Positions 1 to 9,885 of a stretch of DNA of 64,000 bases are shown here, one piece after another. This stretch comes from an uncultured Bradyrhizobium sp. (GTDB lineage Bacteria; Pseudomonadota; Alphaproteobacteria; Rhizobiales; Xanthobacteraceae): assembly GCF_947648125.1 (NCBI RefSeq), contig NZ_CANSMR010000031.1, positions 1 to 64,000 on the forward strand. Reading direction: 5' to 3'. The translations under genes and the position numbers were made by a program. Under the pieces are notes generated by a model. The model did no database searches. It saw only the letters and a list, made by a program, of their open reading frames with translations, and was not told the origin of the DNA. Position 1 is the first letter of the stretch. Each line of letters opens with the position of its first letter.

Positions 1-883
<883 letters not shown>

Positions 884-918
884 TCAGATCCCGACGCCGC
901 GCGACTGGACCGGCTCCT

Positions 919-954
919 GAGGGATGAGATTTGAAATGGCCGGCCTCATCCCTC
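919..954. other. 10-bp inverted repeat upstream of groEL
   Basis: GAGGGATGAG (919-928) and CTCATCCCTC (945-954) are perfect complements separated by 16 bases. The hairpin lies 57-92 bases upstream of the groEL start, in the place where groES would normally be. It may be a leader hairpin or a terminator of whatever preceded groEL. No T-run follows on either strand. Confidence 0.5.
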
Positions 955-1098
955 GAGATGCCGGCTGCCTCGGGCCTTAGGATGAGGAAACGGAGGCGTG
1001 GCATCGAACTCCAGACAAACGATGTTATCAGCCGCATCGCACGTGGCGTGAATCATTGGGTCCCTCCGTTTCGTCGACACGGACCGTGTTCGCAAACG

Positions 1099-1455
1099 TC
1101 AACAGGTCACGTGAAAGAGCCCGATCCTCCTTGCGCGCGACCGGTTGAACTTCCGGATTGCCTCGGGTGTGGGCTTCAACAGGACCTTGCAGCCGTTCCG
1201 TTCGAAATAGGCTTCAGCTTCCGGTGACAGGTGCATGTTGCCATACTGACCTGAGCCAATGACGACCTGGTCGCATCCCTTCTCGAAGAGGAATCTTGCC
1301 TCGTCTTCTGAAAGCACGTGCGAACTACCATAGAGCTTCTTTGATAGCTTCTTTTTCCGCTTCACAACTTCGCCGGAAAGGCGAACGACCACGTCGTGCT
1401 CATAGGTTTTTCCGTCGATCGTAATCGTGCCAAATGTGGTGCTGTCAATATTCAT
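1099..1455 (-). CDS. Mth938-like domain protein (DUF498 fold)
   Basis: This 118-aa protein matches the Mth938/NDUFAF3/AAMDC fold family: FGTITIDGKTYEHDVVVRL, then DQVVIGSGQYGNMHLSPEA, then a C-terminal NGCKVLLKPTPEAIRKFN strand-helix. The conserved VIGSGQ-G segment is the family hallmark. Its biochemical function in bacteria is unsettled; mitochondrial NDUFAF3 assists complex I assembly. A GGAGG site (GGGAGGAGGTCCCG in transcript sense) precedes the ATG. It has the same orientation as groEL, 236 bases away, so co-transcription is possible but unproven. Confidence 0.85.
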   Translation of the reverse strand: MNIDSTTFGTITIDGKTYEHDVVVRLSGEVVKRKKKLSKKLYGSSHVLSEDEARFLFEKGCDQVVIGSGQYGNMHLSPEAEAYFERNGCKVLLKPTPEAIRKFNRSRARRIGLFHVTC

Positions 1456-1798
1456 CGGGACCTCCTCCCAACTCTCGCTTCAACACGCAGCAGTGAGGCG
1501 CTTCGAGCCGGTGCCAGTAGCGTCCAGGAAAGCCTTCCAAACGCTCGGGTTCGGTCATAGATTCGTCGTGTGGATCACTGGGCAATTCCCAGCTTTTGGC
1601 CAACAGCGTGACGGAGAGTTGCGCGACGATGTCCGGCCGGACCCGCCTGTGAGCATGAGCGCCGGCAGGCGTCGGCTCATTCTACTCCCGATCGGGCGAA
1701 GATCGTAAGCCGAACCGTCGACAATCTCGGCCGTTGAGGTCCAACAGGGTTCGCACCGCAACGTCGCGGCGTGCGGGCCACGAGCGCAAGCTGACAAC
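1456..1798. other. Intergenic, no supported gene
   Basis: This segment lies between the divergent Mth938 gene and the SAM adenosyltransferase pseudogene. Open frames exist on both strands but show no recognisable family or convincing ribosome site. It probably holds the divergent promoters. I could not identify a confident promoter or FNR/FixK-type box by eye. Confidence 0.4.
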
Positions 1799-2514
1799 AT
1801 GATTGTGCTGTTCACGGATTTCGGATTGCACGGCCCCTATACGGGTCAGGTACAGGCGGTGCTGCACCAGATGGCGCCGGGCGCCCGCTATCGACCTCTT
1901 CGCGGATGCGCCGGTGGGCAGTCCCAAGGCGTCCGCGTACCTCCTGGCGGTCTATGCCTCATGGTTTCCGGTGGGAACCGGCTTTCTCTGCCTCGTCGAT
2001 CCCGGCGTCGGCGGGACGTGCCCGGCCGTTGTGCTTGAGGCCGACGGCCGGTGGTACGCCGGTCCCGGCAACGGCTTGTTTGAGTTGGTTCAGCGCCGTG
2101 CCGCAAAGACATGCAGTTGGGATATCGACTGGAGGCCTGAGCGGCTCTCTGCCAGCTTTCACGGGCGCGACCTCTTCGCACCTGTCGCAGCCATTCTGGC
2201 GCTCGGCGAGCCACCACCCGGCCAGCCGCGGGGGGATGGCGCGGATCGCCGCGCAGACTGGCCGGACGACCTCCGTGAGATCGTCTACGTCGACCATTTT
2301 TGGCAATGCCATGACTGGGTCGGCCATCCTCGTGCCCAACGCCAGTATTGCCGCCGCAGGTCGGCTACTGGAGCGCGAGAAGACCTTCAGTGATCGGCCG
2401 CCAGGCGCGGCCTTTTGGTATGAGAATTCGAACGGGCTCGCCGAAATAGCGGTCAACCAAGGGCGCGCGGACCGCGATCTCGCGATCGGCATTCCGGTCG
2501 AGATTGTCTCTTAA
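1799..2514 (+). pseudogene. SAM hydroxide adenosyltransferase (DUF62 family), frameshifted
   Basis: The family cleaves S-adenosylmethionine with water to adenosine and methionine. Pieces of one protein appear in successive frames. Bases 1799 to about 1887 give IVLFTDFG and GPYTGQVQAVLHQMAPGA. About 1888-2300 gives LFADAPVG, VDPGVGG, GPGNGLFELV and FHGRDLFAPVAA. About 2300-2514 gives GNAMTGSAILVP through IGIPVEIVS and a stop. The second junction is a T-run (CATTTTTGGC); with one T fewer the frame would read YVDHFGNAMTG, the family motif. The segment at 2215-2270 may carry further compensating shifts. Total length, about 238 codons, is close to family size, so the damage is indels rather than truncation. 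Sequencing error cannot be excluded. Confidence 0.85.
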
Positions 2515-2550
2515 GGGAAGGCGGTCCCCTCACAACTTTGATCTGCAGCC

Positions 2551-2703
2551 ATGCTCATGCCAAGAAAACACAGCTCGAGAACGGATTGGCTGAAGCCAAA
2601 AAAGCGCCGCGCGAAGCCACCTGCGACCGGCAACAGGCGATTGTCCGATCAGACCCGCAAGATTCTCGGGAAGCATTATGCGAGCAAATATCGGGTGCAG
2701 TAA
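2551..2703 (+). CDS. Small basic hypothetical protein
   Basis: A 50-codon frame starting MLMPRKHSSRTDWLKPKKRR and ending KILGKHYASKYRVQ. It is strongly basic (about a third Lys/Arg) with no hydrophobic segment, so it is a candidate nucleic-acid-binding peptide. The ATG lies 37 bases after the preceding pseudogene on the same strand. I do not recognise a family. No strong Shine-Dalgarno site precedes it, so it could be chance coding. Confidence 0.4.
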   Translation: MLMPRKHSSRTDWLKPKKRRAKPPATGNRRLSDQTRKILGKHYASKYRVQ

Positions 2704-3110
2704 TCGGGATCGCCTGGAACCCCAGTCCTATGAAAAGGCGGGCGCGGCACTTCGAAGGGTGAACTAGGATGTTCTTGGCCAGCGCCGTGCTGGTTACGGC
2801 TTCCGCTGCGCAGCAAGAGGCCGCCGATCGCCGGCGGATGGTCGATGACGTCGACGCAATGCTGGCCTCGGCCGCGGGCAAGCTCGGTGTAGCGAAGCTC
2901 GGGCGACTCACGTCGCGCGACCCACACTGCAAGGCCGGCAAGCTCGAACGACGCGTTGCGCGTTCACAAGCGAGATGTTTACCGAGAACCTTGTGTTGCA
3001 CACGCGATCCGGGCTTAATGGCGGGATCAGCGACGGGCGGTACGCGGGCGGGCGCGCGGTTGGTTATCGCTCGGTGCTAGGCAGGCCCACGACTAAGCGC
3101 CGGACGGATT
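2704..3110. other. Intergenic, no supported gene
   Basis: About 400 bases between the small basic ORF and the 3' end of the kynureninase-like gene. Open frames on both strands show neither a ribosome site nor a recognisable family. It could be the remnant of a decayed gene, in keeping with the pseudogenes around it. Confidence 0.35.
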
Positions 3111-4295
3111 TTAGCTGCCAATCGCGCGCCGGATTCTCACCATTGCCTGATCGAGGTCCGCTGCATTCGTGCAAATCCCGAACCCGAAGCGAAGGCGGTC
3201 GCCGCGGTGATCGCAGCGCACGTGGACTTCGGCAAGCTTTGCCTCAATCTCGCCTGCACGCGACGTCCGAAAGGTAAGAAAATTGCCGTGTTGGGCCTTG
3301 GAGCCCCATGGCGTAATCAAATCCGCAAACCGCAATCCCTCTATGTGCTGAAGCGCAAGCCCCTCGATGAACAACGTCATCAATGCCTGCGCGTGACAGT
3401 GGATTTGCTCAACCGCGATGCTCTCGCGGGCAAGCCAATCGAATACGGCTGCAAGCCGGTAGAGACCCGAGGGATCGAAGGTCGCGCCCAGGAATCGGCC
3501 GGCATCTCGCGGATACCCGACTGATTTCCCTGGAGGCGCTGCGAGGGAGCCGAAATCGGCGAACCAACCTGTGTCCCGGGGTCTCGGCCCGTAGCCGGCC
3601 GGACAGTGCAGGAAGCAGCATCCCTCCCCTGCCATCGCATACTTGTAACCGCCTGAGAGATAGAACGTGCGGCTAGCAATCTCGGACAGATCGGTCGGAC
3701 GGGCCATAAAGCCGTGATAGCCGTCGATTACGATAAAAGTATCGCGCGAAGGTACCGCTTCGACCAGGACCTTGAGATTTCCCGAGGTTGCCGACGAGGT
3801 GAAAAACACCTGGCTTACAAAGACAAGGTCATGTTCGCCCCTCCCGCACGCTGCATGAAAGCGTTCAGCGAAGGTCTCGAAGGGCTCGGCGGATATGCGC
3901 GTGACCGCAACCGAGCCGTCCTCCTCCAGGCGCTCAAGCTGACGCCGTGCGGTATGGAACTCGGCGTCGCTCGTCAGGATTCGAATGGGCCGATCCGACG
4001 GAAAGCAGGACAATAGCCGGCGCAGGAATTCATGCGTGTTGGGCGCAACTGCGATTGTCGACGGGTCAGGTAGTTGGAGGTGCCGGGCGATTCCGGCCTG
4101 GACGCGCGGGATCAGTTCACCGAACACCAAGTCCCATTTTTCGCCGGCGAGCCGCGCCGCATCGTGCCAGCACTGCTCCTGCGCCGCGAGTGTCACGTCC
4201 GGCCAGTCGTGGTGGCTGTGCGCCGCTAGGTTGATCCGCTCAGGCGCCGCCGCGCGAAACTTCCCGAACTGAGCGGTAAGATCGAGCACGGTCAT
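3111..4295 (-). CDS. Kynureninase-like PLP enzyme (aminotransferase class V fold)
   Basis: A 394-aa fold-type I PLP enzyme. The N-terminus has the small-domain motif INLAAHSHHDWPD. The centre has VIDGYHGFMA, with the PLP-phosphate/ring-binding Asp, and YLSGGYKYAMAGEG, where Lys218 is the predicted Schiff-base residue. The C-terminal domain ends RRAIGS. Its start overlaps the stop of the tryptophan 2,3-dioxygenase gene by 4 bases (ATGA), so the two are translationally coupled, which supports kynurenine or a related kynurenine-pathway metabolite as substrate. It lacks the exact canonical kynureninase motifs, so another class V reaction is possible. No formamidase gene is present. Confidence 0.75.
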   Translation of the reverse strand: MTVLDLTAQFGKFRAAAPERINLAAHSHHDWPDVTLAAQEQCWHDAARLAGEKWDLVFGELIPRVQAGIARHLQLPDPSTIAVAPNTHEFLRRLLSCFPSDRPIRILTSDAEFHTARRQLERLEEDGSVAVTRISAEPFETFAERFHAACGRGEHDLVFVSQVFFTSSATSGNLKVLVEAVPSRDTFIVIDGYHGFMARPTDLSEIASRTFYLSGGYKYAMAGEGCCFLHCPAGYGPRPRDTGWFADFGSLAAPPGKSVGYPRDAGRFLGATFDPSGLYRLAAVFDWLARESIAVEQIHCHAQALMTLFIEGLALQHIEGLRFADLITPWGSKAQHGNFLTFRTSRAGEIEAKLAEVHVRCDHRGDRLRFGFGICTNAADLDQAMVRIRRAIGS

Positions 4296-5359
4296 GACGC
4301 GTACACGAAGCTCATCTGCCGTTGGATCGGAGCCGGAAGCTCGGGCACGGCTGAGCGCGGAATGAGGAAAGTGGACAGTCGGAACAGGTCAGCGAAAATG
4401 CGATGTCGCTCGGCCGTCATCCGAAGATAGTCGTGCCCCGAGGAGCCGCCAGTACCGATCTTCAACCCGATCATGCGCTCCACCATGAGTGCATGCCGAT
4501 ATCGCCACAGAGTTATGGTTTCGTCGATGTCCATGAGCGCGGTCAAAAGACGGAACGCCGACTGCACAGCGGGCTTGTCACGATAAAGCGTGATGAAAAG
4601 AGCGGCCTGAACTGATTGCGGCAACAGCCGCCAACTGCCTCCCTCGCCTGTTTCCGAGAAAATTTCCGAGAACGACGCTATCGCGCGCTCGATATTCTTC
4701 AGTTCGCGGTCGCGCCTTTCCGACGGGATCGCAGAATCCGTGCGCACCAGCTCGGCATCGCGAGCCAGATGTTTTTCCACCGCAGCGCGATAGGCCTCGC
4801 GGAATGTCTCCCCTCCCCAGTCGAGAAATGGCGTTCGTGCAAGCCAACGATTGAGCAAGTCAAATAGCGATGGCCGAGCGCCGGCGGCTCGAAGAGCGTC
4901 GCGATCGGATTGGGAAAGACGCTCGTCGATCGCCTTCTCGTCGAATGGAATGCGCGTTTCATGTGGCAGACCGAGCCGCGTCTCGATCAGCCGGAACTGC
5001 AGGGACTGGAAGCCCGAAGCCGGCATCAGCAGGTCGCGGAAGTCCAGGAAGTCAAATGGCGTCATGGTCTCCAGCACGTCAAGCTGGGCCACGACAAGCT
5101 TGAGGATTTCATGGATACGGTTGAGCCCGTGTATGACGCGGGCCATGGCATCATCGGTGACGGGGATCGTGCCGAAGTCCGCCTCAACCCGATCGAGCTC
5201 ATGCAGGATCTGCTTGAACCATAGCTCGTAGGCCTGGTGGACGATGATGAACAACATCTCGTCATGGGCATTGATACCAATTTTGGCGCTTTCGGGCTCC
5301 TGCGATGACAGGAGCCGGTCCAGCCGCAGGTAATCACCGTAGTAGACCGGTACGCGCAT
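4292..5359 (-). CDS. kynA: Tryptophan 2,3-dioxygenase
   Basis: A haem dioxygenase that opens the indole ring of L-tryptophan to N-formylkynurenine. Diagnostic motifs are YGDYLRLDRLL, FIIVHQAYELWFKQIL (proximal/substrate pocket, with the distal His in HQAYELW), MPASGFQSLQFRLIE and LWRYRHALMVERMIGLKIGTG, then GGSSGHDYL. At 355 aa it is longer than the roughly 280-aa bacterial enzymes and resembles the longer subfamily. It is the upstream gene of an ATGA-overlapping pair with the PLP enzyme. The ATG follows TGGGAGATCAGCT. Confidence 0.92.
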   Translation of the reverse strand: MRVPVYYGDYLRLDRLLSSQEPESAKIGINAHDEMLFIIVHQAYELWFKQILHELDRVEADFGTIPVTDDAMARVIHGLNRIHEILKLVVAQLDVLETMTPFDFLDFRDLLMPASGFQSLQFRLIETRLGLPHETRIPFDEKAIDERLSQSDRDALRAAGARPSLFDLLNRWLARTPFLDWGGETFREAYRAAVEKHLARDAELVRTDSAIPSERRDRELKNIERAIASFSEIFSETGEGGSWRLLPQSVQAALFITLYRDKPAVQSAFRLLTALMDIDETITLWRYRHALMVERMIGLKIGTGGSSGHDYLRMTAERHRIFADLFRLSTFLIPRSAVPELPAPIQRQMSFVYAS

Positions 5360-5696
5360 AGCTGATCTCCCATCGAAATGACGGACGACACCAACTCTTG
5401 CAGGTCATCATCCTCGCAATGCGGGTCCGCAGCAAGTGCACACTTCGCCAATCTACGCTTGAAACGTTCCCGGTACTGCGCGGCGCTCCTGATCATTGGC
5501 TCGGACCGATCGCGAGGCTCGAGGACCTGCCGATTGTGCGGATCACCGTTGTTGACGTTTTGGAATACCTCGCCAAGAAGTGGCATCGCGAGATGACCAC
5601 CGTTTCTCTCTTGCCGGCATGGACAGTGCCCAGACTTAACGTCGTCCTTCGGTGGCGAAGGCGAAGCCATTGGTGCATTTAATGATAGCGCAATAC

Positions 5697-5766
5697 GGAT
5701 TTGCCCCTCGCTGTCGATCACCACTTCCGCTGCATCAGCTTCCCTGGCGGCGCGGATCGCGCGGGC
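5697..5766 (-). pseudogene. Fragment resembling the integrase-associated small protein
   Basis: The minus strand encodes RAIRAAREADAAEVVIDS followed by EGQIRIAL. This aligns by eye with ARAIRAAKEAGASAVTVDG and DSVIRIIL of the gene at 10213-10434. The match covers only about 24 residues and has no start or stop of its own here. It suggests an older integrated module or a rearranged copy inside the island. The resemblance was judged by eye. Confidence 0.45.
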
Positions 5767-5793
5767 AGGCCGGATGACAGGATCGTGGCGGGT

Positions 5794-5819
5794 GAGAGAG
5801 AGATGAGAGAGAGAGAGAG
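5794..5819. repeat. GA-dinucleotide tract
   Basis: GAGAGAGAGATGAGAGAGAG is interrupted once by a T and continues to 5819. Such short tracts are prone to slippage. It lies in non-coding sequence, so any phase-variable effect would be on expression of the flanking genes. Confidence 0.8.
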
Positions 5820-5941
5820 CGCAAAGCCCCATCACGAATGCTGCAACGAGAAGGATTTTAGTCCAGCCCTGGCGCGGATGGTCCAATACTTCAGGGGGAA
5901 CGGCCAGCTCAAGTTGGACCAACCTCCAAATGGCTTCACGT

Positions 5942-7079
5942 TCAGCCAGGCCCGGCAACTGCAAGCTGCCCTTCGGAACCAAGGATGAGCCTGGCTTCGA
6001 ACTTTCGACACTCCCGATCCAGTGTCTGCTGAATCCATTCGATATCCCGCCGCGCCGGAACGGAGAGACGGAAGTTCCTAATCTGGAGCGGTATCAAGTT
6101 GAGCGCGTGAAGACGGCCGTCGGTCGCATCCAAGTCGGCAAATTACATCAACACCAAGTCGTCCCGGTAGCGCTCGTAACCTCGAATCCCCTCATAGTCG
6201 TTCAGAAAATCACCGCAGCCATACAGAATGAGACGATCCCGATAGATTTCGATCGCTCTCGGATGGTGCGACGAATGCCCATGAACGATCGACGCGTTCG
6301 CCTGGTCGATGAGTGTTCGGGCAAAGACCGTCTGTTCGTCCGGAATGTAATATCCCCAATTGGATCCCAATGGATCGAAACGACGATCAGATCACCCGGC
6401 CTCTTGAGCGCCACGATTCGATCGGCAACCTCTGAGGCGCTCGCTTCGGACAGGTCAGGCAGCAGGTTGATGCCTGGAGCGCCCTCGGTTGCAGCCCATT
6501 CCAGGGGAACGCCGCTCGATGTCAAGGCGAACGAAAAGATCAGAAGCCGGGCATAGGCAAGATTGAGCACGGCCGGAGCGCCGGCTTCGCGATCGTTGCG
6601 CCCCGCGCCAGTCGCCCTGATGTCGAGCTTTTGTAGGGTTGCCAGCGTTTCCTCTAGGCTAGGTGCCCATAATCGAGCACATGGTTGTTGGCCAGCACAC
6701 AGCAGCCGATCTTGGCGGCCGCCAGACAATCTGCATTCTCGGGGCTCATGCGGTAGTTGACGCCCTTGCACGCGCGGCCCCTGCAGCGGGTCAAAGCCGT
6801 TTCGAGATTGATGATCCGCGCGTCCGGCCGCATGCGCGCCAACTGGTCCAGTGCGGCGTCCCAAACGTCGGACGGCTCATTGCGCCGTGGAATCGGCCCG
6901 TTTTCCTGCTCGGCGAGCGCAACATATCGCTCCGCCGATCGCACGGATTGTTCGTGAATTTCGGGGCTGCACGGGTGCGCCAACACTTGGTCGATGCCGC
7001 GACCACACATAACGTCTCCGCATAGAAAGAGCCGGAGCGATTTTCGATGTCCCGCGGGCAAATATACTTCCTCAGGCAT
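5942..7079 (-). pseudogene. CapA-family protein (poly-gamma-glutamate synthesis type), inactivated
   Basis: The CapA family is a calcineurin-like phosphoesterase-fold group linked to capsule or poly-gamma-glutamate synthesis. The N-terminal frame (7079 to about 6660) carries LRLFLCGDVMCGRGID, IINLETALTR and CCVLANNHVLDYG. After a frameshift, EETLATLQKLDIRATGAGRN and GDLIVVSIHW follow. A second shift near 6350 leads to GSNWGYYIPDEQTVFA and IVHGHSSHHPRAIEIY; one missing G would restore HWGSNWGY. A TAA then interrupts LVLM-FADLD, where relatives have an aromatic residue, and the frame runs on to 5942. Two frameshifts plus one stop make this a pseudogene. Only 3 bases separate it from the metallo-hydrolase upstream, so it was part of that operon. 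Confidence 0.88.
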
Positions 7080-7082
7080 GGT

Positions 7083-8090
7083 CTAGCAGTGAGTTCCCCT
7101 GAACGCCGCCATCACTTCAGCAAGCATCCGCTGCTGCTCCCCCACATAACGTGGAGAGAAGTGAAACGGCTCGACGCGGCGTACATTGGCTTCTCGAGCA
7201 ATTTCTCCAGCAGCCGTGGTCGTGAGATGAGCCCGGTGCCTCGCCAGCGCATCGTCCGCTCCTGCAAACGCCGCATCGATGAAGAGAATATCCGCGTTCT
7301 GCACGAGCGCAACGATGGCGTCACGATTGGCCGGCGTATCGGCGACGTCGGTGACATAGCCAACTTTCTGTCCGGCCGTGACGGTCAGGAGATCACGCAA
7401 GGCCCCAAGTGGAACGAGCCGATTGTCCGAAACCGCCGATCCGTCGATCTTGATCAAATGATCGTCCGCGCGCCGTTCGACCACGGCGTGCTTGAGTGAG
7501 CGCAACCACGGACCGACCGGCAGCCCGCGCTCCAACAACCGATTCTTCCAGACATTGACATGCGCCGCCTCCTGCAGCGCAAAGGCAAGGCAGGGCGTAC
7601 CATGTTCAAGGATCACGGCTGACACGCGATGGGTTGGTTCGTCGCAGATTACCCCGGCTTGGGCTTTGCGAGAAACCGATGCCTCTGCGACAAAAGCGCT
7701 CCTCAGCCTGAACCGCGTGCTCAAGATGGAATTCGTCGCTGCGAGTTCGCTCACGACGAAGACAAGATCGCTAGAATAGGTTTCGACCAAGTTCCAGCGA
7801 TAGCCCTGAAGCTTGTGAAAGACCCGCTCAGTAAAGCCGGATGGACCAAACAGCTGCACTGACTTCTCGTGTCCGACAAGCAAGCGAAGCAGGTGGTCAA
7901 ATCCAACGAAGTGATCGATGTGCTCGTGCGAGACGAAGACCTGGTCGATGCGTCGTATCTTCCGCGGCGACAGCGAAAAAATCTCTCCGATATCGAACAG
8001 CAGGCTGCGCTTCTCGAACAGCGTCTCCACATATACCGTCGGGTCGCCGTAGCGGCCATTGACCAGGTTCGGATGAAAAAGCGGTCGCAT
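7083..8090 (-). CDS. RNase Z-like metallo-beta-lactamase-fold hydrolase
   Basis: A 335-aa MBL-fold protein. The metal-binding HxHxDH motif is HEHIDHFVGFDHLL. The later ligands lie near GYVTDVADT and DILFIDAAF, and the C-terminal EPFHFSPRY matches the HxSxRY element of RNase Z/ElaC. Canonical RNase Z matures tRNA 3' ends. This copy is divergent in its middle part and sits in an accessory cluster, so its substrate may differ. The gene is intact, whereas its downstream neighbour capA is not. Confidence 0.82.
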   Translation of the reverse strand: MRPLFHPNLVNGRYGDPTVYVETLFEKRSLLFDIGEIFSLSPRKIRRIDQVFVSHEHIDHFVGFDHLLRLLVGHEKSVQLFGPSGFTERVFHKLQGYRWNLVETYSSDLVFVVSELAATNSILSTRFRLRSAFVAEASVSRKAQAGVICDEPTHRVSAVILEHGTPCLAFALQEAAHVNVWKNRLLERGLPVGPWLRSLKHAVVERRADDHLIKIDGSAVSDNRLVPLGALRDLLTVTAGQKVGYVTDVADTPANRDAIVALVQNADILFIDAAFAGADDALARHRAHLTTTAAGEIAREANVRRVEPFHFSPRYVGEQQRMLAEVMAAFRGTHC

Positions 8091-8294
8091 AGCAAGCCAA
8101 TCTGCCGCAGCTGCCCGACGGACTTTCTGATCTAAGCAGACTTTATAGATTTCGCACTCGCCAAAATCGAGCTATACGGCCGCAATCTGGTCGCGCTCGT
8201 CCGCCGATCCGGTCGCGCCGGCTCCGTAGGGAACTCTCAAGCCCGAGCCCAGGTCCGAGCCTATGTTGTTCCCTGCAAGCTGATGGAGGGAGCC

Positions 8295-8747
8295 ATGAAA
8301 CTCGGTTCAAGCGCCTTCGCCGACGGAGCGCAAATTCCGAGACGGTTCACCTGCGACGGAGGAGACCTCTCACCGCCTCTGCAATGGTCTGATGCGCCGG
8401 CGGGAACCAAAAGTTTTGTCTTGCTCTGCGACGACCCAGATGCGCCCGCCGGCACGTGGCACCATTGGGCGGCCTACAATCTTCCGGCAGTCCTAACGGA
8501 GCTTGCGGAAGGCGCCGCGCGGAACAAAAATTTGAAACAGGCGGTCAATGATTTCCGCAAAGTAGGCTATGGCGGCCCGTGTCCGCCCCATGGCCATGGG
8601 CCTCATCATTATCACTTCCGGCTGATTGCGAGCTCGACCGACCAGCTTCAGACAAAGGCCAACGCGTCCTGCCGCGAGATCGAACGAGAGGCGCGCAAGT
8701 CCCTAATCGCGGAGGCGACCCTCGTCGGCTGGTATGAGAGATGGTGA
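8295..8747 (+). CDS. YbhB/YbcL-family PEBP (Raf kinase inhibitor-like) protein
   Basis: A 150-aa phosphatidylethanolamine-binding-fold protein. It has the ligand-pocket motifs FTCDGGDLSPPLQW, CDDPDAPAGTWHHWAAYNLP and GYGGPCPPHGHGPHHYHFRL. The reading frame opens at an ATG at 8283, but GGAGGGAG at 8285-8292 stands immediately before the ATG at 8295, so the shorter start (MKLGSSAFADG) is chosen. No signal peptide is seen. The cellular role of bacterial members is unclear. It is transcribed divergently from the MBL-fold gene. Confidence 0.9.
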   Translation: MKLGSSAFADGAQIPRRFTCDGGDLSPPLQWSDAPAGTKSFVLLCDDPDAPAGTWHHWAAYNLPAVLTELAEGAARNKNLKQAVNDFRKVGYGGPCPPHGHGPHHYHFRLIASSTDQLQTKANASCREIEREARKSLIAEATLVGWYERW

Positions 8748-9636
8748 CGACGGGAGGTGCTCGCGCCACTTTCCAAGGCTTTAGTCGTCATCAGTACAAC
8801 CTGACCATCTTTCCATATAGCTAGGCCATTTTCTTGTTCTGCAGCGAGTCATGTGGGTGACGACGGTCACCGCGCCAATTCGACTTGCGGACGAATGTGA
8901 TGAGTGCCTCGCGATGCCAATCGAGAAGGAATAAACCATCGATTGCGGCCGTTGGGGGCACGATCTCTAGCTTGAGAAAGTTTCGTCATGCGAGTCGCCC
9001 CGAAATCACTTCCCCTGTTGCGAGGCCGGTTCACACCAGACGTCGCAAGATCTTTCCTGATCTCCCGGTGCACACGGGCCTTCTAACCAATTGAAAAACC
9101 TGAACTCTCGCTCCAATCCATCATGGGCTAGTTAGAGCCATAGCTCCCGCCAACGCGATCGAGGCGGATAATAGGTGGTCCGTTCTGCGCCAAAACCTAT
9201 CGGTGCTCCTAGCCAAGCTTCAGACGCTCGAACCTTCTGTACGATGGAGCGCGCTGCAGTACTCCATCAGTGAAGACGCAATGGATGTCGGACCTCTGCT
9301 GGGATAAGCCTCGGGCAGAATTCTCAATGCGGAAGAAGCGAGAACGACTCGACAAACCTACGCTAAACTGCGCGATGCCAGCCGGCAGCACTACGCCCAC
9401 TCAATCATCTAGGACGCCGTCAGGGCGTTGATTTGCCAGTACAAAGTATAGAAGCTGACGGACAGATCCCGACGGCATATCCGTCGAAAATTTTTGGCCT
9501 TGAATCCACAGAGAGATTCAAGGGTCCGTAGGAACGACGCCGTCGGGAAGTATCGGAGTCTATCGACTGCCTAGCCGAGCGCCGCTTCCCAATGATTGCC
9601 AGGATTTCTGGAGTTGCCCTCTCATAATCTCGGCCT
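8748..9636. other. Gene-free stretch of the island
   Basis: Nearly 900 bases without a supportable gene on either strand. Short open frames are present but lack ribosome sites and family resemblance. The stretch is less GC-rich than the core region to the right and may hold eroded coding sequence. Confidence 0.4.
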
Positions 9637-9885
9637 ATGCCGAGCGGGACTGCATCACAGCTACCGCTGACGGAGCGCATTGAGCGCGCTCTGGTGCTGC
9701 TCGCCTACTTCATCGAGCAGGACGGCGACAAGTATCTGCCCTGGTACGAGCAGTTTGAGCGGGAGCTGGAAGAATTTAGGGTCAAGGAAGATACGCGTCC
9801 GATTTCCACTCCAATCCAGCCGAATGCCCGACGGACACGTTGGTACTCTTTTGTTCACAGCTTTCTCGGTCTTCCATACCGATGA
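9637..9885 (+). CDS. Small helical protein of the integrase module, possibly 3'-frameshifted
   Basis: The first half (LTERIERALVLLAYFIEQDG, then DKYLPWYEQFEREL and EEFRVKEDTR) is an amphipathic helical pattern that I associate with small proteins found before integrases in Bradyrhizobium islands. After KEDTR the sequence becomes unlike that pattern (PISTPIQPNARRTRW), so a frameshift there is likely. Function is unknown. It is followed on the same strand by another integrase-associated small gene and by the integrase. Confidence 0.5.
   Translation: MPSGTASQLPLTERIERALVLLAYFIEQDGDKYLPWYEQFERELEEFRVKEDTRPISTPIQPNARRTRWYSFVHSFLGLPYR

Larger units (their letters stand above)
5360..5941. other. 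Long intergenic between kynA and the capA-like pseudogene
   Basis: This stretch has no intact gene. On the minus strand one frame stays open throughout and contains a hydrophobic stretch (KILLVAAFVMGLCALSLS), then a segment resembling the small integrase-companion protein at 10213-10434, then cysteine-containing sequence of no known family. It also holds a GA-dinucleotide tract. I read it as a patchwork of decayed sequence that also contains the kynA promoter. Confidence 0.45.

Noticed and set aside
2769-3080. A 103-codon plus-strand frame starting MFLASAVLVTAS
   Set aside because: It begins like a signal peptide, but there is no ribosome site, the remainder is Arg/Cys-rich without a family, and the opposite strand is equally open.
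5062-5982. A 306-codon minus-strand frame spanning the kynA start
   Set aside because: Its C-terminal third is antisense-phase sequence of kynA on the same strand in another frame, and its middle is a mosaic; only the short companion-like fragment was kept.
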